Positions 28,058-36,518 are shown, counted from the stretch's first letter. The stretch is 64,000 bases of DNA from Rufibacter radiotolerans (GCF_001078055.1 NZ_CP010777.1:3005001-3069000), one strand, 5' to 3'. The notes: a model not told the origin generated them from the sequence alone. Numbers and translations are program-made.

Positions 28058-28090
28058 TGCTTTTTTTAGGCGCCAACGTATACTTTCGCC

Positions 28091-28642
28091 ATGAGCACTA
28101 AGTACAAAACCCATAACCAAGACGGGATTTACTTTATCAGCATAGCAACGGTTGAATGGGTAGATGTCTTCACAAGGCGGGAGTATTGTGAAATAATTGT
28201 GGACAGCCTCAGATATTGCATAGAACACAAAGGTTTGGTCCTGCACGCTTGGGTCATTATGCCTAACCACCATCACTTGATCGCTTCAAGTACAGATGAC
28301 AAACCACTAGCAGCCATTCTCAGGGACTTTAAGAAATTTACCGCTACTAAACTTTTAACGGCTATTCATGAAAACCCACAGGAAAGTAGAAAACGTTGGT
28401 TGCAATGGATTTTTGAAAGTAACGGACGACGTAACCCAAACAACACCCATCAGCAGTTTTGGCAACATAGCAATCATCCCATAGAACTAGATACCATTTT
28501 ATTAATGGGGCAGAAGCTGGGGTATTTGCATCAGAATCCGGTGGAAGCCGGCTTTGTGGAAGAAGCATCGCATTGGATTTATAGCAGCGCGGCAGATTAT
28601 GCGGGCGGTAAAGGTTGGTTGCCATTAGTTCTATTAGAATGA
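28091..28642 (+). CDS. REP-associated tyrosine transposase (RAYT)
   Basis: 183 residues of the Y1/HUH superfamily. Metal-binding HHH in VIMPNHHHLIASS (near 55-63) and a candidate catalytic Tyr in LGYLHQNPVEAGFV (near 142), followed by YSSAADYAGG. It cuts and joins single-stranded DNA at REP hairpins; the flanking inverted REP units at 27940-27996 and 28675-28727 are its likely substrates. GC content is lower than the neighbours. All key residues appear intact. Confidence 0.93.
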   Translation: MSTKYKTHNQDGIYFISIATVEWVDVFTRREYCEIIVDSLRYCIEHKGLVLHAWVIMPNHHHLIASSTDDKPLAAILRDFKKFTATKLLTAIHENPQESRKRWLQWIFESNGRRNPNNTHQQFWQHSNHPIELDTILLMGQKLGYLHQNPVEAGFVEEASHWIYSSAADYAGGKGWLPLVLLE

Positions 28643-28674
28643 CTCAACTAAATTAGAATTAGACGAAGGCAAAG

Positions 28675-28727
28675 GGAGTCTGGAGACTCCAACAATCCCA
28701 TGTCACGAGTCTGAAGACTCGCGCTAG
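28675..28727 (-). repeat. REP unit right of the RAYT gene
   Basis: GGAGTCTGGAGACTCC (28675-28690) and CGAGTCTGAAGACTCG (28706-28721), 15 bases apart, inverted relative to the left unit. The spacer AACAATCCCATGTCA is the inverse of the left spacer with few changes. Confidence 0.85.
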
Positions 28728-28734
28728 ATTTTAA

Positions 28735-28780
28735 GAAGCGTTTTACGCCTGTTTCCCCAAAAACAACCCTAAAACGCTTC
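28735..28780. repeat. Class 1 double-word palindrome
   Basis: GAAGCGTTTTACGCCTGTTT then the imperfect inverse ending CCCTAAAACGCTTC. It follows the right REP unit directly. Confidence 0.75.
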
Positions 28781-28789
28781 CTGCTATCC

Positions 28790-28842
28790 CACCCGTTTGA
28801 ACAGGTAATTAAATTTTCACCTGCTTAAACGGGTGATTTTTA
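28790..28842 (+). terminator. Hairpin with T-rich tail
   Basis: CACCCGTTT...CAGGT and ACCTG...AAACGGGTG with an AT loop, followed by ATTTTTATTG. It is the likely end of the RAYT transcript. Confidence 0.6.
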
Positions 28843-29016
28843 TTGGGAAAGCCTTAAATTATATACCCCGACTGCTCACAATCGTTAATTACTCACTTTC
28901 AATTACTTACTACTAAGTAGTTTTAAGTTAAATTATGTTAAAACTTAGATAATTGCTAGTATTTATAATTAAAGTTAATATATTCGAATCCCCGCTCCAA
29001 TCTAACGCTACCCTTT
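28843..29016. other. AT-rich gap before a small peptide gene
   Basis: Very AT-rich. It probably holds a promoter for the small gene at 29017, but no clear pair of elements was found. A sequence resembling a tRNA 3' end (TTCGAATCCCCGCTCCA) lies at 28982-28998 without the rest of a tRNA. Confidence 0.4.
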
Positions 29017-29208
29017 ATGAAATTACGTGTCACCCTAGGCATCACCTTGATGCTCTTCCTGAACTCGGTAACCAACTTATCAGATAGCAAAGGCATTTCT
29101 ATGGATGTTAGGAAAAGCCTGGCCGAAGGCTCTCTGCACCAGCATTCGCCTGAGTTGGCCAAATCTTTCTGCGCTGTCTATAACAAACCAGTAAAGGAGA
29201 AAATCTAA
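29017..29208 (+). CDS. Possible small exported peptide
   Basis: 63 residues starting MKLRVTLGITLMLFLNSVTN, a plausible signal sequence, then a polar tail (SLHQHSPELAKSFCAVYNK). No known family. The AT-rich upstream region and signal-like N-terminus support it; the lack of homology knowledge and its size do not. Uncertain. Confidence 0.4.
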   Translation: MKLRVTLGITLMLFLNSVTNLSDSKGISMDVRKSLAEGSLHQHSPELAKSFCAVYNKPVKEKI

Positions 29209-29477
29209 GTAACTATTATTTCACCTGGCTCTTGTTTACCCAGTTCTTAAGGACTATCTCCCCTTCTTCCTATAATTTAGAACCGCATCTTCATTCCTTT
29301 CTGCCCTGCTCAAAGCATGGCCAAAGGGCGTGAACGCCCCACAACTTTTTCTTTCCCAGGCTATGTCACTTTCACCGTGGCCGGCGTTTAATTAAAGCAG
29401 CGGTGCTGTCGGGTTTGCGCCTGAGAAGTTGGCGCAATCTTTGATTTCTGCCTGCTGGTTTACTAGTTGTGAAAGAG

Positions 29478-30641
29478 ATGAAGACGTACGTGCAGTATTT
29501 ATTGTTTTTGCCTTTATGGTTACTGGCGCTGGGAGCGATGGCCCAGAAAGAAGCCACTAACTGGTACTTCGGCCGGAGAGCGGGAATCTCCTTCGCACAG
29601 CCGGAGCCTGCCCCTCTCAAAAACGGAATGCTGTTCAGTGAAGAAGGCAGCGCCGTAATCTCAGATGCCCAAGGCAATCTCCTGTTTTACTCCAACGGCA
29701 TGCAGGTCTGGAACAAAAACCACCAGGTCATGGCCAACGGCAGCGAGTTGAAAGGCCATGAATCCTCGGTACAGTCGGCGTTGATCTTGCCTAAACCGGG
29801 GTCCTCTACCCTCTTTTACCTCTTTACTACCGACTTCCAGGGACAGGACCACGGGCTTCAGTACCACGTGGTGGACATGAGCAGAAACGGGGGTCTGGGC
29901 GAAGTGGTCTCAAAGAACAACTTAATCTTTGCGCCCGTCACCGAGAAACTGACCGCCGTGAAGCACCGCAACGGCCGTGACTTTTGGGTGCTCACCCACC
30001 GCTGGAACAGCACCGCCTTTTACGCCTACCTTATTACGGCCAATGGCATCACCTTCACCCCTGTAGAGAGCCGTATTGGTGCCATGCACACCGGTGACAA
30101 CGGGGCGGCCATCGGGTTCCTGAAAGCCTCGCCAGCCGGCGATAAACTGGCCGTAGCAACTTGGGCGCCCGTGAATAAAATTGAGCTGTTCGACTTTGAC
30201 AACGCCACCGGCCTGGTGAGCAATGTGGTAGATTTAGGCAAGTTTGAGGAAGCCTACGGCGTGGAGTTCTCGCCAGACGGCAGCAGGCTGTACGGCGGCA
30301 AAAACGGCATTGCCGGTGGCGAAGCCCGTATCTTCCAGTTCAACCTGAAAGCCGGAACGCCAGACGCCATCATTCACTCTGGCCAGCAGGTGGCCAAAAG
30401 CCTGAGCCGCAAGATTGGTGCCCTCCAACTGGGCCCCGATGGCCGTATCTACGTGGCCCGCAATAGCAGCGGATACCTGGGCGTGATCAGGAACCCCAAT
30501 GCGCTGGGCCCCAACTGTGACTACAAAGACAACGGCCTGAACCTGGGCAACCAGAAAAGCGAGCTTGGTCTGCCTAACTTCCCGGGCTTCTATTTCCATA
30601 ACCTCACCCCACCCACCGGGTACGTGGTACAGCAGCGGTAA
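29478..30641 (+). CDS. Exported beta-propeller protein (T9SS-associated type)
   Basis: 387 residues from the ATG at 29478 (MKTYVQ); an ATG at 29469 is three codons upstream. Signal peptide to about residue 22 (GAMAQ), then the family start NWYFGRRAGISF and blades with AVISDAQGNLLFYSNG, GMQVWNKNHQVM and LQLGPDGRIYVARNSS. This N-terminal module usually heads larger type IX-secreted proteins that end in a sorting domain. Here it stops at YVVQQR without one, so it may stay in the periplasm or on the surface. It lies between mutB and meaB without obvious relation. Confidence 0.82.
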   Translation: MKTYVQYLLFLPLWLLALGAMAQKEATNWYFGRRAGISFAQPEPAPLKNGMLFSEEGSAVISDAQGNLLFYSNGMQVWNKNHQVMANGSELKGHESSVQSALILPKPGSSTLFYLFTTDFQGQDHGLQYHVVDMSRNGGLGEVVSKNNLIFAPVTEKLTAVKHRNGRDFWVLTHRWNSTAFYAYLITANGITFTPVESRIGAMHTGDNGAAIGFLKASPAGDKLAVATWAPVNKIELFDFDNATGLVSNVVDLGKFEEAYGVEFSPDGSRLYGGKNGIAGGEARIFQFNLKAGTPDAIIHSGQQVAKSLSRKIGALQLGPDGRIYVARNSSGYLGVIRNPNALGPNCDYKDNGLNLGNQKSELGLPNFPGFYFHNLTPPTGYVVQQR

Positions 30642-30648
30642 AAGATTG

Positions 30649-30693
30649 TTAATTACTGATTGTTCTGCCGTGAGAGCAACAATCAGTAATTAA
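30649..30693. repeat. Class 2 palindrome
   Basis: TTAATTACTGATTGTT (30649-30664) and its exact inverse AACAATCAGTAATTAA (30678-30693). It begins seven bases after the stop codon of the propeller gene. GATTGTT occurs twice in the extended left arm. Confidence 0.8.
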
Positions 30694-30736
30694 TTAGTAC
30701 TTTTCGCGTAGTTCGCAGAAAACAGCCCTGAAACAC

Positions 30737-31723
30737 GTGCCTAAAAGATTTTCCCCAGAGGAGTATGCCGCCGGAGTTCTGTCCGGGAACCGGGTTCTCC
30801 TGAGCCGCGCCATTACCCTGGTAGAAAGCACCCTGCCTTCTGACCAGCTTCTGGCTCACCAGGTCATGGAAAAAATCCTGCCACATACCGGCAAATCCGT
30901 TAGGGTTGGGATCACGGGCGTGCCAGGCGTGGGCAAGAGCACGTTTATAGAGGCCTTCGGGAATGTGTTGGTGGAGCAGCACGGCAAGAAACTGGCGGTG
31001 CTGGCCATTGACCCCACCAGCCAACGCACGGGCGGCAGCATCTTAGGCGATAAAACCCGCATGGAAACCCTATCGGTGCACCCCCAGGTGTACATCCGGC
31101 CTTCTCCGGCGGGCAAGACACTGGGCGGTGTGGCCCGCAGCACCCGTGAAAGCATTCTGCTCTGTGAGGCCGCCGGCTTTGACGTTATTTTCGTGGAAAC
31201 CGTGGGGGTAGGTCAGTCCGAGACGGCCGTGCATGAGATGGTGGATTTTTTCCTGCTGTTGATGCTGGCCGGGGCCGGCGATGAACTGCAGGGCATCAAG
31301 AAAGGCATCATGGAAATGGCAGATGCAATTGCCATCACCAAGGCAGACGGTGCCAACCTGCATCCTGCCACCAGCGCCCAGGCCGAATACCAAAGCGCCC
31401 TGCACCTTTTCCCGCTAGGCGCCTCCAAATGGAGCCCCAGGGTGAGTGTCTGCTCAGCGTATGAAAAAACGGGATTGGAGCCTATCTGGGCCACCGTGAA
31501 GGAATATGTGACCCTCACGCAAGGCAACGGCTATTTCCAGCGCCGCCGACAAGACCAGAACCTGCATTGGCTCAAACACAGCATCAGGCAAAGCCTGGAA
31601 GAGCGGTTCTACCAGCACCCCGCCGTACAAGCGCAATGGGAACAGATAGCCCACCAAGTAACCGCCGGCCAGAAATCTCCCTTCGCGGCTGCGGAAGAAC
31701 TTTTAAATGCTGCCCATTCTTAG
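30737..31723 (+). CDS. meaB: Methylmalonyl-CoA mutase-associated GTPase MeaB
   Basis: 328 residues. G3E-family P-loop GTPase that loads and protects adenosylcobalamin in the mutase. Walker A GVPGVGKST near 59-67, then LAIDPTSQRTGGSILGDK near 95-112, and FVETVGVGQSE near 155-165, all typical of MeaB/ArgK. The start is a GTG at 30737 giving MPKRFSPEEYAAGV; no ATG precedes the conserved region. The gene lies 2.8 kb downstream of mutB. Confidence 0.95.
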   Translation: MPKRFSPEEYAAGVLSGNRVLLSRAITLVESTLPSDQLLAHQVMEKILPHTGKSVRVGITGVPGVGKSTFIEAFGNVLVEQHGKKLAVLAIDPTSQRTGGSILGDKTRMETLSVHPQVYIRPSPAGKTLGGVARSTRESILLCEAAGFDVIFVETVGVGQSETAVHEMVDFFLLLMLAGAGDELQGIKKGIMEMADAIAITKADGANLHPATSAQAEYQSALHLFPLGASKWSPRVSVCSAYEKTGLEPIWATVKEYVTLTQGNGYFQRRRQDQNLHWLKHSIRQSLEERFYQHPAVQAQWEQIAHQVTAGQKSPFAAAEELLNAAHS

Positions 31724-31728
31724 CCTTT

Positions 31729-31767
31729 CTGTTTTGCGCCTGTTTTTAGAAAAACGGCCTCAAAATG
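31729..31767. repeat. Class 1 double-word palindrome
   Basis: CTGTTTTGCGCCTGTTTTTA with an imperfect inverse ending CCTCAAAATG. It begins six bases after the meaB stop codon. Confidence 0.7.
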
Positions 31768-31790
31768 CTTTTAGCTTCCTCCTCCTTTTG

Positions 31791-31866
31791 TGTAGGGGCA
31801 GGTCGCGACCTATCCGTAAGCATTGCCTTCTTTTTCGTCCCCCTTTGAAGGGGGTGGGGGATGACA
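31791..31866 (-). repeat. Module part A, inverted partial copy
   Basis: The inverse matches the first 75 bases of the composite module (CCCCCACCCCCTTCAAAGGG, GGCAATGC, then CAGGTC-like and CCCTACA). The middle of the copy reads GGTCGCGACC instead of GGTCAAGCCC. Confidence 0.65.
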
Positions 31867-31980
31867 AGGCATTATCAAGTTTAAGAGGCTTTTACTACAA
31901 GTGACTTGAAAGGCTGTTTGGGTTGTTGGCCCCTGGAAATACCAACCAAGAAGGGAATTCCATTTGAGGTTGGCCGCCTC

Positions 31981-32035
31981 ACTGAAGTTGAAAACTTCAG
32001 CCCAAGGTAGGTCCAAGTTGAAAACTTGAACCAGA
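31981..32035. repeat. REP-like double hairpin of a second type
   Basis: GAAGTTGAAAACTTC and CAAGTTGAAAACTTG, about 18 bases apart. This resembles the design of the REP units at 27940 but with a different sequence, and no transposase gene is nearby. It is a likely non-autonomous unit mobilised by another RAYT elsewhere in the genome. Confidence 0.65.
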
Positions 32036-32067
32036 AGACAAGAGTTAGAGAATCTCAGCACAGGGAG

Positions 32068-32098
32068 TTATCCCCCTCCCCCCTTCAAAGGGGGACGG
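32068..32098 (+). repeat. Module part A, short copy
   Basis: TATCCCCCTCCCCCCTTCAA then AGGGGGACGG. It is in inverse orientation to 31791-31866, so the pair forms an inverted repeat around the REP-like unit. Confidence 0.6.
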
Positions 32099-32213
32099 AA
32101 CGTGTGTAAAGCCGTCCCGCCGTTGTTTGTTTTCCCAGGGACCAATAACCATAAGTGATGGCCCCTATGTGTTAGCCGTTCGGTATTTCAAGAAGAAACA
32201 ATCACCTATCCAA

Positions 32214-33113
32214 CTAACTCCTGGGGTGGAATTCCTGCATCACTTGCTTGAGGTAATCGCGGTCCAGGTGGGTGTAGATCTCGGTGGTGGTGATGGACTC
32301 ATGGCCCAGCATCTCCTGCACGGCCCTTAGATCGGCGCCGCCTTCAATGAGGTGCGTGGCAAATGAGTGTCGGAACGTGTGGGGGCTGATGCTTTTCTCC
32401 AGGCCGGTTTTGGCGGCCAGGTCTTTGATGATGCTGAACACCATGACCCGGGTAAGGCTGGTGCCGCGGCGGTTCAGGAACACGAAATCCTCATGCCCTT
32501 TCTTAATGGTTTGGTGCCGGCGCACGCCATCCATGTAGATCTTAATGTACTTGAGGGCATCGCGGCCGATGGGCACCAGGCGTTCTTTGTTGCCCTTGCC
32601 CGTGATGCGCAGAAAGCCCAGGTCTTCGTACAAATTGCTTATCTTGAGCTCTATCAACTCCGTGACCCTAAGGCCTGAGCTGTAGAGGGTTTCCAGCATG
32701 GCTTTGTTACGGGTGCCTTCAGGGGTACTCACGTCAATGGCGTCAAAAAGACTGACAATCTCGTGGTAACTGAGCGTGTCTGGCAGTTTGCGTTTGAGCT
32801 TGGGGCTTTCAATGGTTTCGGTGGGGTCTGCGTTGAGCAGGTCTTCCATGATCAGGAACTTGTAGAAAGCCCTGATGCCCGAGATGGTGCGCGCCTGGGT
32901 GTGCGGGGTCATGCCCAACGTATTGATCCACTCCAGGAAGCCCTGCAGGTGCGTGGGTTCCACGGCCAGCGGCCCCACGGTTTGCTGGGTTATCTCAAAA
33001 TAGTGCACCAGCTTGCCCACATCGCGTAGATAGGCCTCCACTGAGTGGCCAGACAAGGATTTCTCCAGCTGGAGATAGCCTTTAAATTGGGTTAGACTTA
33101 CAGACCAGTTCAT
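32214..33113 (-). CDS. xerD: Tyrosine recombinase XerD
   Basis: 299 residues, usual length. N-terminal SAM-like DNA-binding domain (1-95) and catalytic domain with the Arg in YSSGLRVTEL near 147, HTFRHSFATHL near 244-254, LGHESITTTEIYTHL near 268-282 with nucleophile Tyr in EIYTHLD. Resolves chromosome dimers at dif with XerC. The length and organisation fit XerD rather than an integrase, but XerC is not excluded by sequence alone. Confidence 0.93.
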   Translation of the reverse strand: MNWSVSLTQFKGYLQLEKSLSGHSVEAYLRDVGKLVHYFEITQQTVGPLAVEPTHLQGFLEWINTLGMTPHTQARTISGIRAFYKFLIMEDLLNADPTETIESPKLKRKLPDTLSYHEIVSLFDAIDVSTPEGTRNKAMLETLYSSGLRVTELIELKISNLYEDLGFLRITGKGNKERLVPIGRDALKYIKIYMDGVRRHQTIKKGHEDFVFLNRRGTSLTRVMVFSIIKDLAAKTGLEKSISPHTFRHSFATHLIEGGADLRAVQEMLGHESITTTEIYTHLDRDYLKQVMQEFHPRS

Positions 33114-33203
33114 AGGGGGAGGGATTTTGAACTACAGAATGGGCCTTTTGCCGGCATGCTTAGAAAAGGCGTACCGGCTAGCCGCCCAAAGGTAGTTATT
33201 CAT

Positions 33204-33211
33204 TACCTTTG
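33204..33211 (+). promoter_or_regulatory. -7 element upstream of aroQ
   Basis: TACCTTTG, a full match to TAnnTTTG, 52 bases before the aroQ start. No clear -33 TTTG at the usual distance. Confidence 0.45.
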
Positions 33212-33263
33212 GACATGACGCTAGCCTACTTTTTTTGGGCAATGGCCAAATTCTCACCGAACC

Positions 33264-33722
33264 ATGAAAATATTAATACTGAACGGACCCAACCTTAATT
33301 TGCTGGGCCGCCGTGAAAAATCCATCTACGGGTCGCGCTCTTTTGAAGACTACCTGGAGAAAGACCTCATTCCCGCTTTCCCAGACATGGAGCTGGAGTA
33401 TTTCCAGTCTAACGTGGAGGGTACGCTCATAGACAAACTGCACGAGGTGGGCTTCCATTACCAGGGCATCATCTTTAACGCCGGGGCTTACACGCATTCC
33501 TCCCTGGCGCTGGCAGACGCTATTGCCGCCATTGAAACCCCGGTCATTGAGGTGCACATTTCCAACGTGTTCGCGCGGGAGGCCAACCGGCACGTGACCT
33601 TTATTGGGGGCCGGGCCGTGGGCAGCATCAGTGGGTTTGGGTTGGAAAGCTATCGGCTTGCCTTGCAGTACTTTGAGCGCCAGAAGCCTACTAAAGTGGG
33701 TTTTAACTACACCAAAGCGTAA
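33264..33722 (+). CDS. aroQ: 3-dehydroquinate dehydratase, type II
   Basis: 152 residues, usual length. Third step of the shikimate pathway: dehydration of 3-dehydroquinate. Motifs are GPNLNLLGRRE near 7-17 (with the active-site Tyr in IYGS near 22), NAGAYTHSS near 73-81, VIEVHISN near 97-104 and REANRH. It forms dodecamers in known members. Confidence 0.96.
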   Translation: MKILILNGPNLNLLGRREKSIYGSRSFEDYLEKDLIPAFPDMELEYFQSNVEGTLIDKLHEVGFHYQGIIFNAGAYTHSSLALADAIAAIETPVIEVHISNVFAREANRHVTFIGGRAVGSISGFGLESYRLALQYFERQKPTKVGFNYTKA

Positions 33723-33772
33723 CCTAGCGGCGTTTTTCACGTGTTGCACAGGTCGGCAGGTCGGCCATTTTC

Positions 33773-33812
33773 CTGTTTTGGGCCTGTTTTCTGCAAAACG
33801 CCTTTAAAACAG
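33773..33812. repeat. Class 1 double-word palindrome
   Basis: CTGTTTTGGGCCTGTTTTCT then an inverse ending CCTTTAAAACAG, 50 bases after the aroQ stop codon. Confidence 0.75.
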
Positions 33813-33882
33813 ACCAACTGCCTACCGCTTACGCGCCGTGCCGCTGCCCTTATCAAAATCTTCACCACCAAATCCTACAGTC

Positions 33883-34944
33883 ATGCTTAATTTTTATCCG
33901 GGTCCCTCCAAAGTCTATCCTGAGGTTCGTGATTATTTGACCATGGCCTATGACGAGGGAATTCTCAGTATTCCGCACCGCGGAGAGCGTTTTGTGCTGA
34001 TGATGCGGGAACTGGTGGGGCTGCTGCGCCTTAAACTCAACATTCCGCAGGACTACTATATTTTCTTTACCTCCTCGGCCACCGAGTGCTGGGAGATCAT
34101 TGCCCAGAACCTTACGCCCAACAAAAGCCTGCACCTGTACAACGGGTCTTTTGGCGAGAAGTGGTGCGAGTACGCCAAACGCCTGAAGCCCGACTGCTAC
34201 GGCCAGGCCTTCGGGCTGGATGAGGTGGTGGATGCCCCCAACCTGCCCGTGGAGGAAGACACCGACGTGATCTGCGTAACCCAGACCGAAACCTCCAACG
34301 GCACGCAGGTGAGCATGAACACCCTGCTCAAGCTTCAGAACCAGTTCAAGGATCCTTTGCTGGCCGTAGACGCCACCTCCAGCATGGCAGGGCTCAACCT
34401 CAAGTTCATCAGGGCCGATATCTGGTTTGCCTCGGTGCAGAAATGTTTTGGGTTGCCGGCCGGGCTGGCGGTAATGGTCTGCTCCCCGCGCACTATTCAA
34501 CGGGCCAAGGCCCTCAATGACCGCCGGCATTACAATAGCCTGGTATTCATGTATGAGAAAATGCTCAATTACCAGACGGCCTACACCCCTAACGTTTTGA
34601 ATCTGTACCTGCTCAAGAAGATGCTGGAGGCGCGGGTACTCATTAAAAACGTGGACCAGCACCTGGTGCAGCGCGCCCTAGACCTGTATGCGTTTCTGGA
34701 AGAGGAGCCCCAGATGCAGCTGCTGGTAGAGAACCCCGAGGTGCGTTCCCACACGGTACTGGCCGTGAAAGGCCCCGACAAATGGGTGCAGGAAGTGAAG
34801 CGCCAGGCCAACGGGCAAGGCATCACCCTGGGCAACGGCTACGGCCAGTGGGCCAAGGGCACGTTCCGGATCGCTAACTTCCCGGCCATCGTAGATTCTG
34901 AATATGACACCCTCCGCGATTTTATTTCCACGCATTATCACTAA
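33883..34944 (+). CDS. Class V aminotransferase (SerC/alanine-glyoxylate type)
   Basis: 353 residues of the PLP-dependent class V fold. It starts MLNFYPGPSKVYPEV, the phosphoserine/alanine-glyoxylate aminotransferase pattern. PLP Lys near 187 in SVQKCFGLPAG, and TSSATECWEII near 60-70. Probably transfers amino groups in serine or glycine metabolism; whether the substrate is phosphoserine is not shown. An upstream in-frame GTG at 33838 adds a Pro-rich tail, so 33883 is preferred. Confidence 0.85.
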   Translation: MLNFYPGPSKVYPEVRDYLTMAYDEGILSIPHRGERFVLMMRELVGLLRLKLNIPQDYYIFFTSSATECWEIIAQNLTPNKSLHLYNGSFGEKWCEYAKRLKPDCYGQAFGLDEVVDAPNLPVEEDTDVICVTQTETSNGTQVSMNTLLKLQNQFKDPLLAVDATSSMAGLNLKFIRADIWFASVQKCFGLPAGLAVMVCSPRTIQRAKALNDRRHYNSLVFMYEKMLNYQTAYTPNVLNLYLLKKMLEARVLIKNVDQHLVQRALDLYAFLEEEPQMQLLVENPEVRSHTVLAVKGPDKWVQEVKRQANGQGITLGNGYGQWAKGTFRIANFPAIVDSEYDTLRDFISTHYH

Positions 34945-34989
34945 TTTCGCGTTGTGAACGGCTTTCCTGCCGCCTAGACCAGCGCCCCT

Positions 34990-35562
34990 ATGATTGAATT
35001 CAGCTTCAAAGAGATAGTATCTGTCAGCCTAATCCTGTTTGCCATCATTGATATTCTGGGCTCTATTCCTATTATCATTCAGCTGCGCCAGCGCGAAGGC
35101 GTCATTCAATCTGAGAAAGCCACCATTGTAGCGGGCGTTTTAATGATCGTGTTCCTGTTTGTGGGAGACGGTATTCTAAAGCTCTTCGGGATTGATTTCG
35201 CCTCCTTCGCCATTGCCGGGGCCATTATTATTTTCCTCATGGGCATGGAAATGGTGCTGGGCATTCACCTGTTCCACTCCAACCCCGAGGTGAAGACCGG
35301 CTCCATTGTCCCCCTCGCCTTCCCCCTCATTGTAGGCGCCGGCACCATGACCACGCTCCTTTCCCTGCGCTCAGCGTACGCGTTGCCTAACGTGCTAGTG
35401 GGCATCTTGCTCAACCTTCTGTTTGTCTACCTGGTGCTCAAAAGCTCTAACTGGCTGGAGCGCAAACTGGGCCAGAACGGCACCGAGGTGCTGCGCAAGG
35501 TGTTTGGCGTCATTCTGCTGGCCATTGCCATTAAGCTCTTCAAAACCAACGTGAGTTTCTAA
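34990..35562 (+). CDS. MarC family integral membrane protein
   Basis: 190 residues with about six membrane helices. MarC features are the N-terminal FAIIDILGSIPI near 17-28 and the central VPLAFPLIVGAGTMTTLL near 107-124, which contains the family's Pro- and Gly-rich loop. Inner-membrane protein of unknown transport role; the old link to multiple antibiotic resistance is not supported for the family. Confidence 0.93.
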   Translation: MIEFSFKEIVSVSLILFAIIDILGSIPIIIQLRQREGVIQSEKATIVAGVLMIVFLFVGDGILKLFGIDFASFAIAGAIIIFLMGMEMVLGIHLFHSNPEVKTGSIVPLAFPLIVGAGTMTTLLSLRSAYALPNVLVGILLNLLFVYLVLKSSNWLERKLGQNGTEVLRKVFGVILLAIAIKLFKTNVSF

Positions 35563-35564
35563 AC

Positions 35565-35604
35565 CCGTTTTAGGGCCGTTTTGGCCAAAACAGGCTTAAA
35601 ACAG
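35565..35604. repeat. Class 1 double-word palindrome
   Basis: CCGTTTTAGGGCCGTTTTGG and inverse ending GGCTTAAAACAG. It begins three bases after the marC stop codon. Confidence 0.8.
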
Positions 35605-35670
35605 CTGTGATCTTTTGCGGCGACGACAACCATTGGCTGCTTTTGCGCACCTTTCTGAAAATCCCATTCC

Positions 35671-36498
35671 ATGAAGAACCCTCTCCTTTACCTGCTGTTG
35701 CTCGTCTCCTTTTTCGCGCAGGCCCAACGCTTCCAGGGCAAAATTGTGGACCAGGAAAACGCGCCGCTGCAGTACGTGAACATTGGGGTGGTGGGCAAAG
35801 ATGTGGGCACGGTTTCCTCAGCTAGAGGGGAATTTACCCTCACTATGCCTGATTCCCTGAACGCCCAGACGCTGCTTATCTCGGCTATTGGCTATACGCC
35901 CGTTAAATTCAACGTCAGTGAGTTCAAGCAGAGATTCTCTGGCCGGGTGGCCGAAATCCAGTTAAAAGAGCAGTCCGTGGCCCTACAGGAAGTGGTGGTA
36001 CGCCCCAGAAAGTACAAGACCAAAGTAGTAGGCAACAACGCTACCTCCAAACGGATTAGGGGCGGCCTTATCAGCAATGACCTGGGCTCAGAGATTGGCA
36101 CCGTGCTGGATATTGACAAACCTTCCTTTCTGGAGAAGGTCACGTTCCATGTGGTCCGGAATGAATATGACACCCTGTTCTTCAGGATCAATCTGTACAA
36201 GATGGAGGCATCCGGTCCGGGGGCCAACCTATTAAAAGAGCCTATTTATCTGAACATCAGCAAAAAAGACTTTATAGAAGACATCTCTTTAGACCTGCGG
36301 GACCGTAACATCTACCTTGACTCTGACACCTTTCTGTCGCTGGAGCTGGTCAGAAACTTGGGCAAGGGTGGTCTTTTTTTTAGCGCCGGCTTCCTGAATA
36401 ACCACTCTTACTCCCGAAAAACCAGCCAGGGAAACTGGACCAGGATTCCCCTGAAAGCCGGTCTGGGTTTCAACGCCACCGTGAGCCAGGAGAAGTAA
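35671..36498 (+). CDS. Exported protein with carboxypeptidase-regulatory-like domain
   Basis: 275 residues. Signal peptide to about residue 18 (FAQAQ), then a CarboxypepD_reg-like beta sandwich starting RFQGKIVDQENAPLQYVNI (19-100), with SVALQEVVVRPRK near 104-116 as in TonB-receptor-like N-termini. The C-terminal 160 residues are beta-rich and unrecognised. No TonB-receptor barrel follows. Family members of this build are common in Bacteroidota; function unknown. Confidence 0.82.
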   Translation: MKNPLLYLLLLVSFFAQAQRFQGKIVDQENAPLQYVNIGVVGKDVGTVSSARGEFTLTMPDSLNAQTLLISAIGYTPVKFNVSEFKQRFSGRVAEIQLKEQSVALQEVVVRPRKYKTKVVGNNATSKRIRGGLISNDLGSEIGTVLDIDKPSFLEKVTFHVVRNEYDTLFFRINLYKMEASGPGANLLKEPIYLNISKKDFIEDISLDLRDRNIYLDSDTFLSLELVRNLGKGGLFFSAGFLNNHSYSRKTSQGNWTRIPLKAGLGFNATVSQEK

Positions 36499-36518
36499 GC
36501 GGCTGTTCTAGGAATGGC

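Larger units (their letters stand above)
31724..32213. other. Gap of repeats between meaB and xerD
   Basis: 490 bases. It holds a class 1 palindrome, an inverted copy of module part A (31791-31866), REP-like hairpins at 31981-32035, and a short copy of part A (32068-32098). No gene is seen. Confidence 0.75.

Noticed and set aside
28982-28998. A tRNA-like 3' end (TTCGAATCCCCGCTCCA)
   Set aside because: No matching T-stem 5' side, anticodon arm or acceptor partner lies upstream. It may be a chance match or a very old attachment-site remnant.
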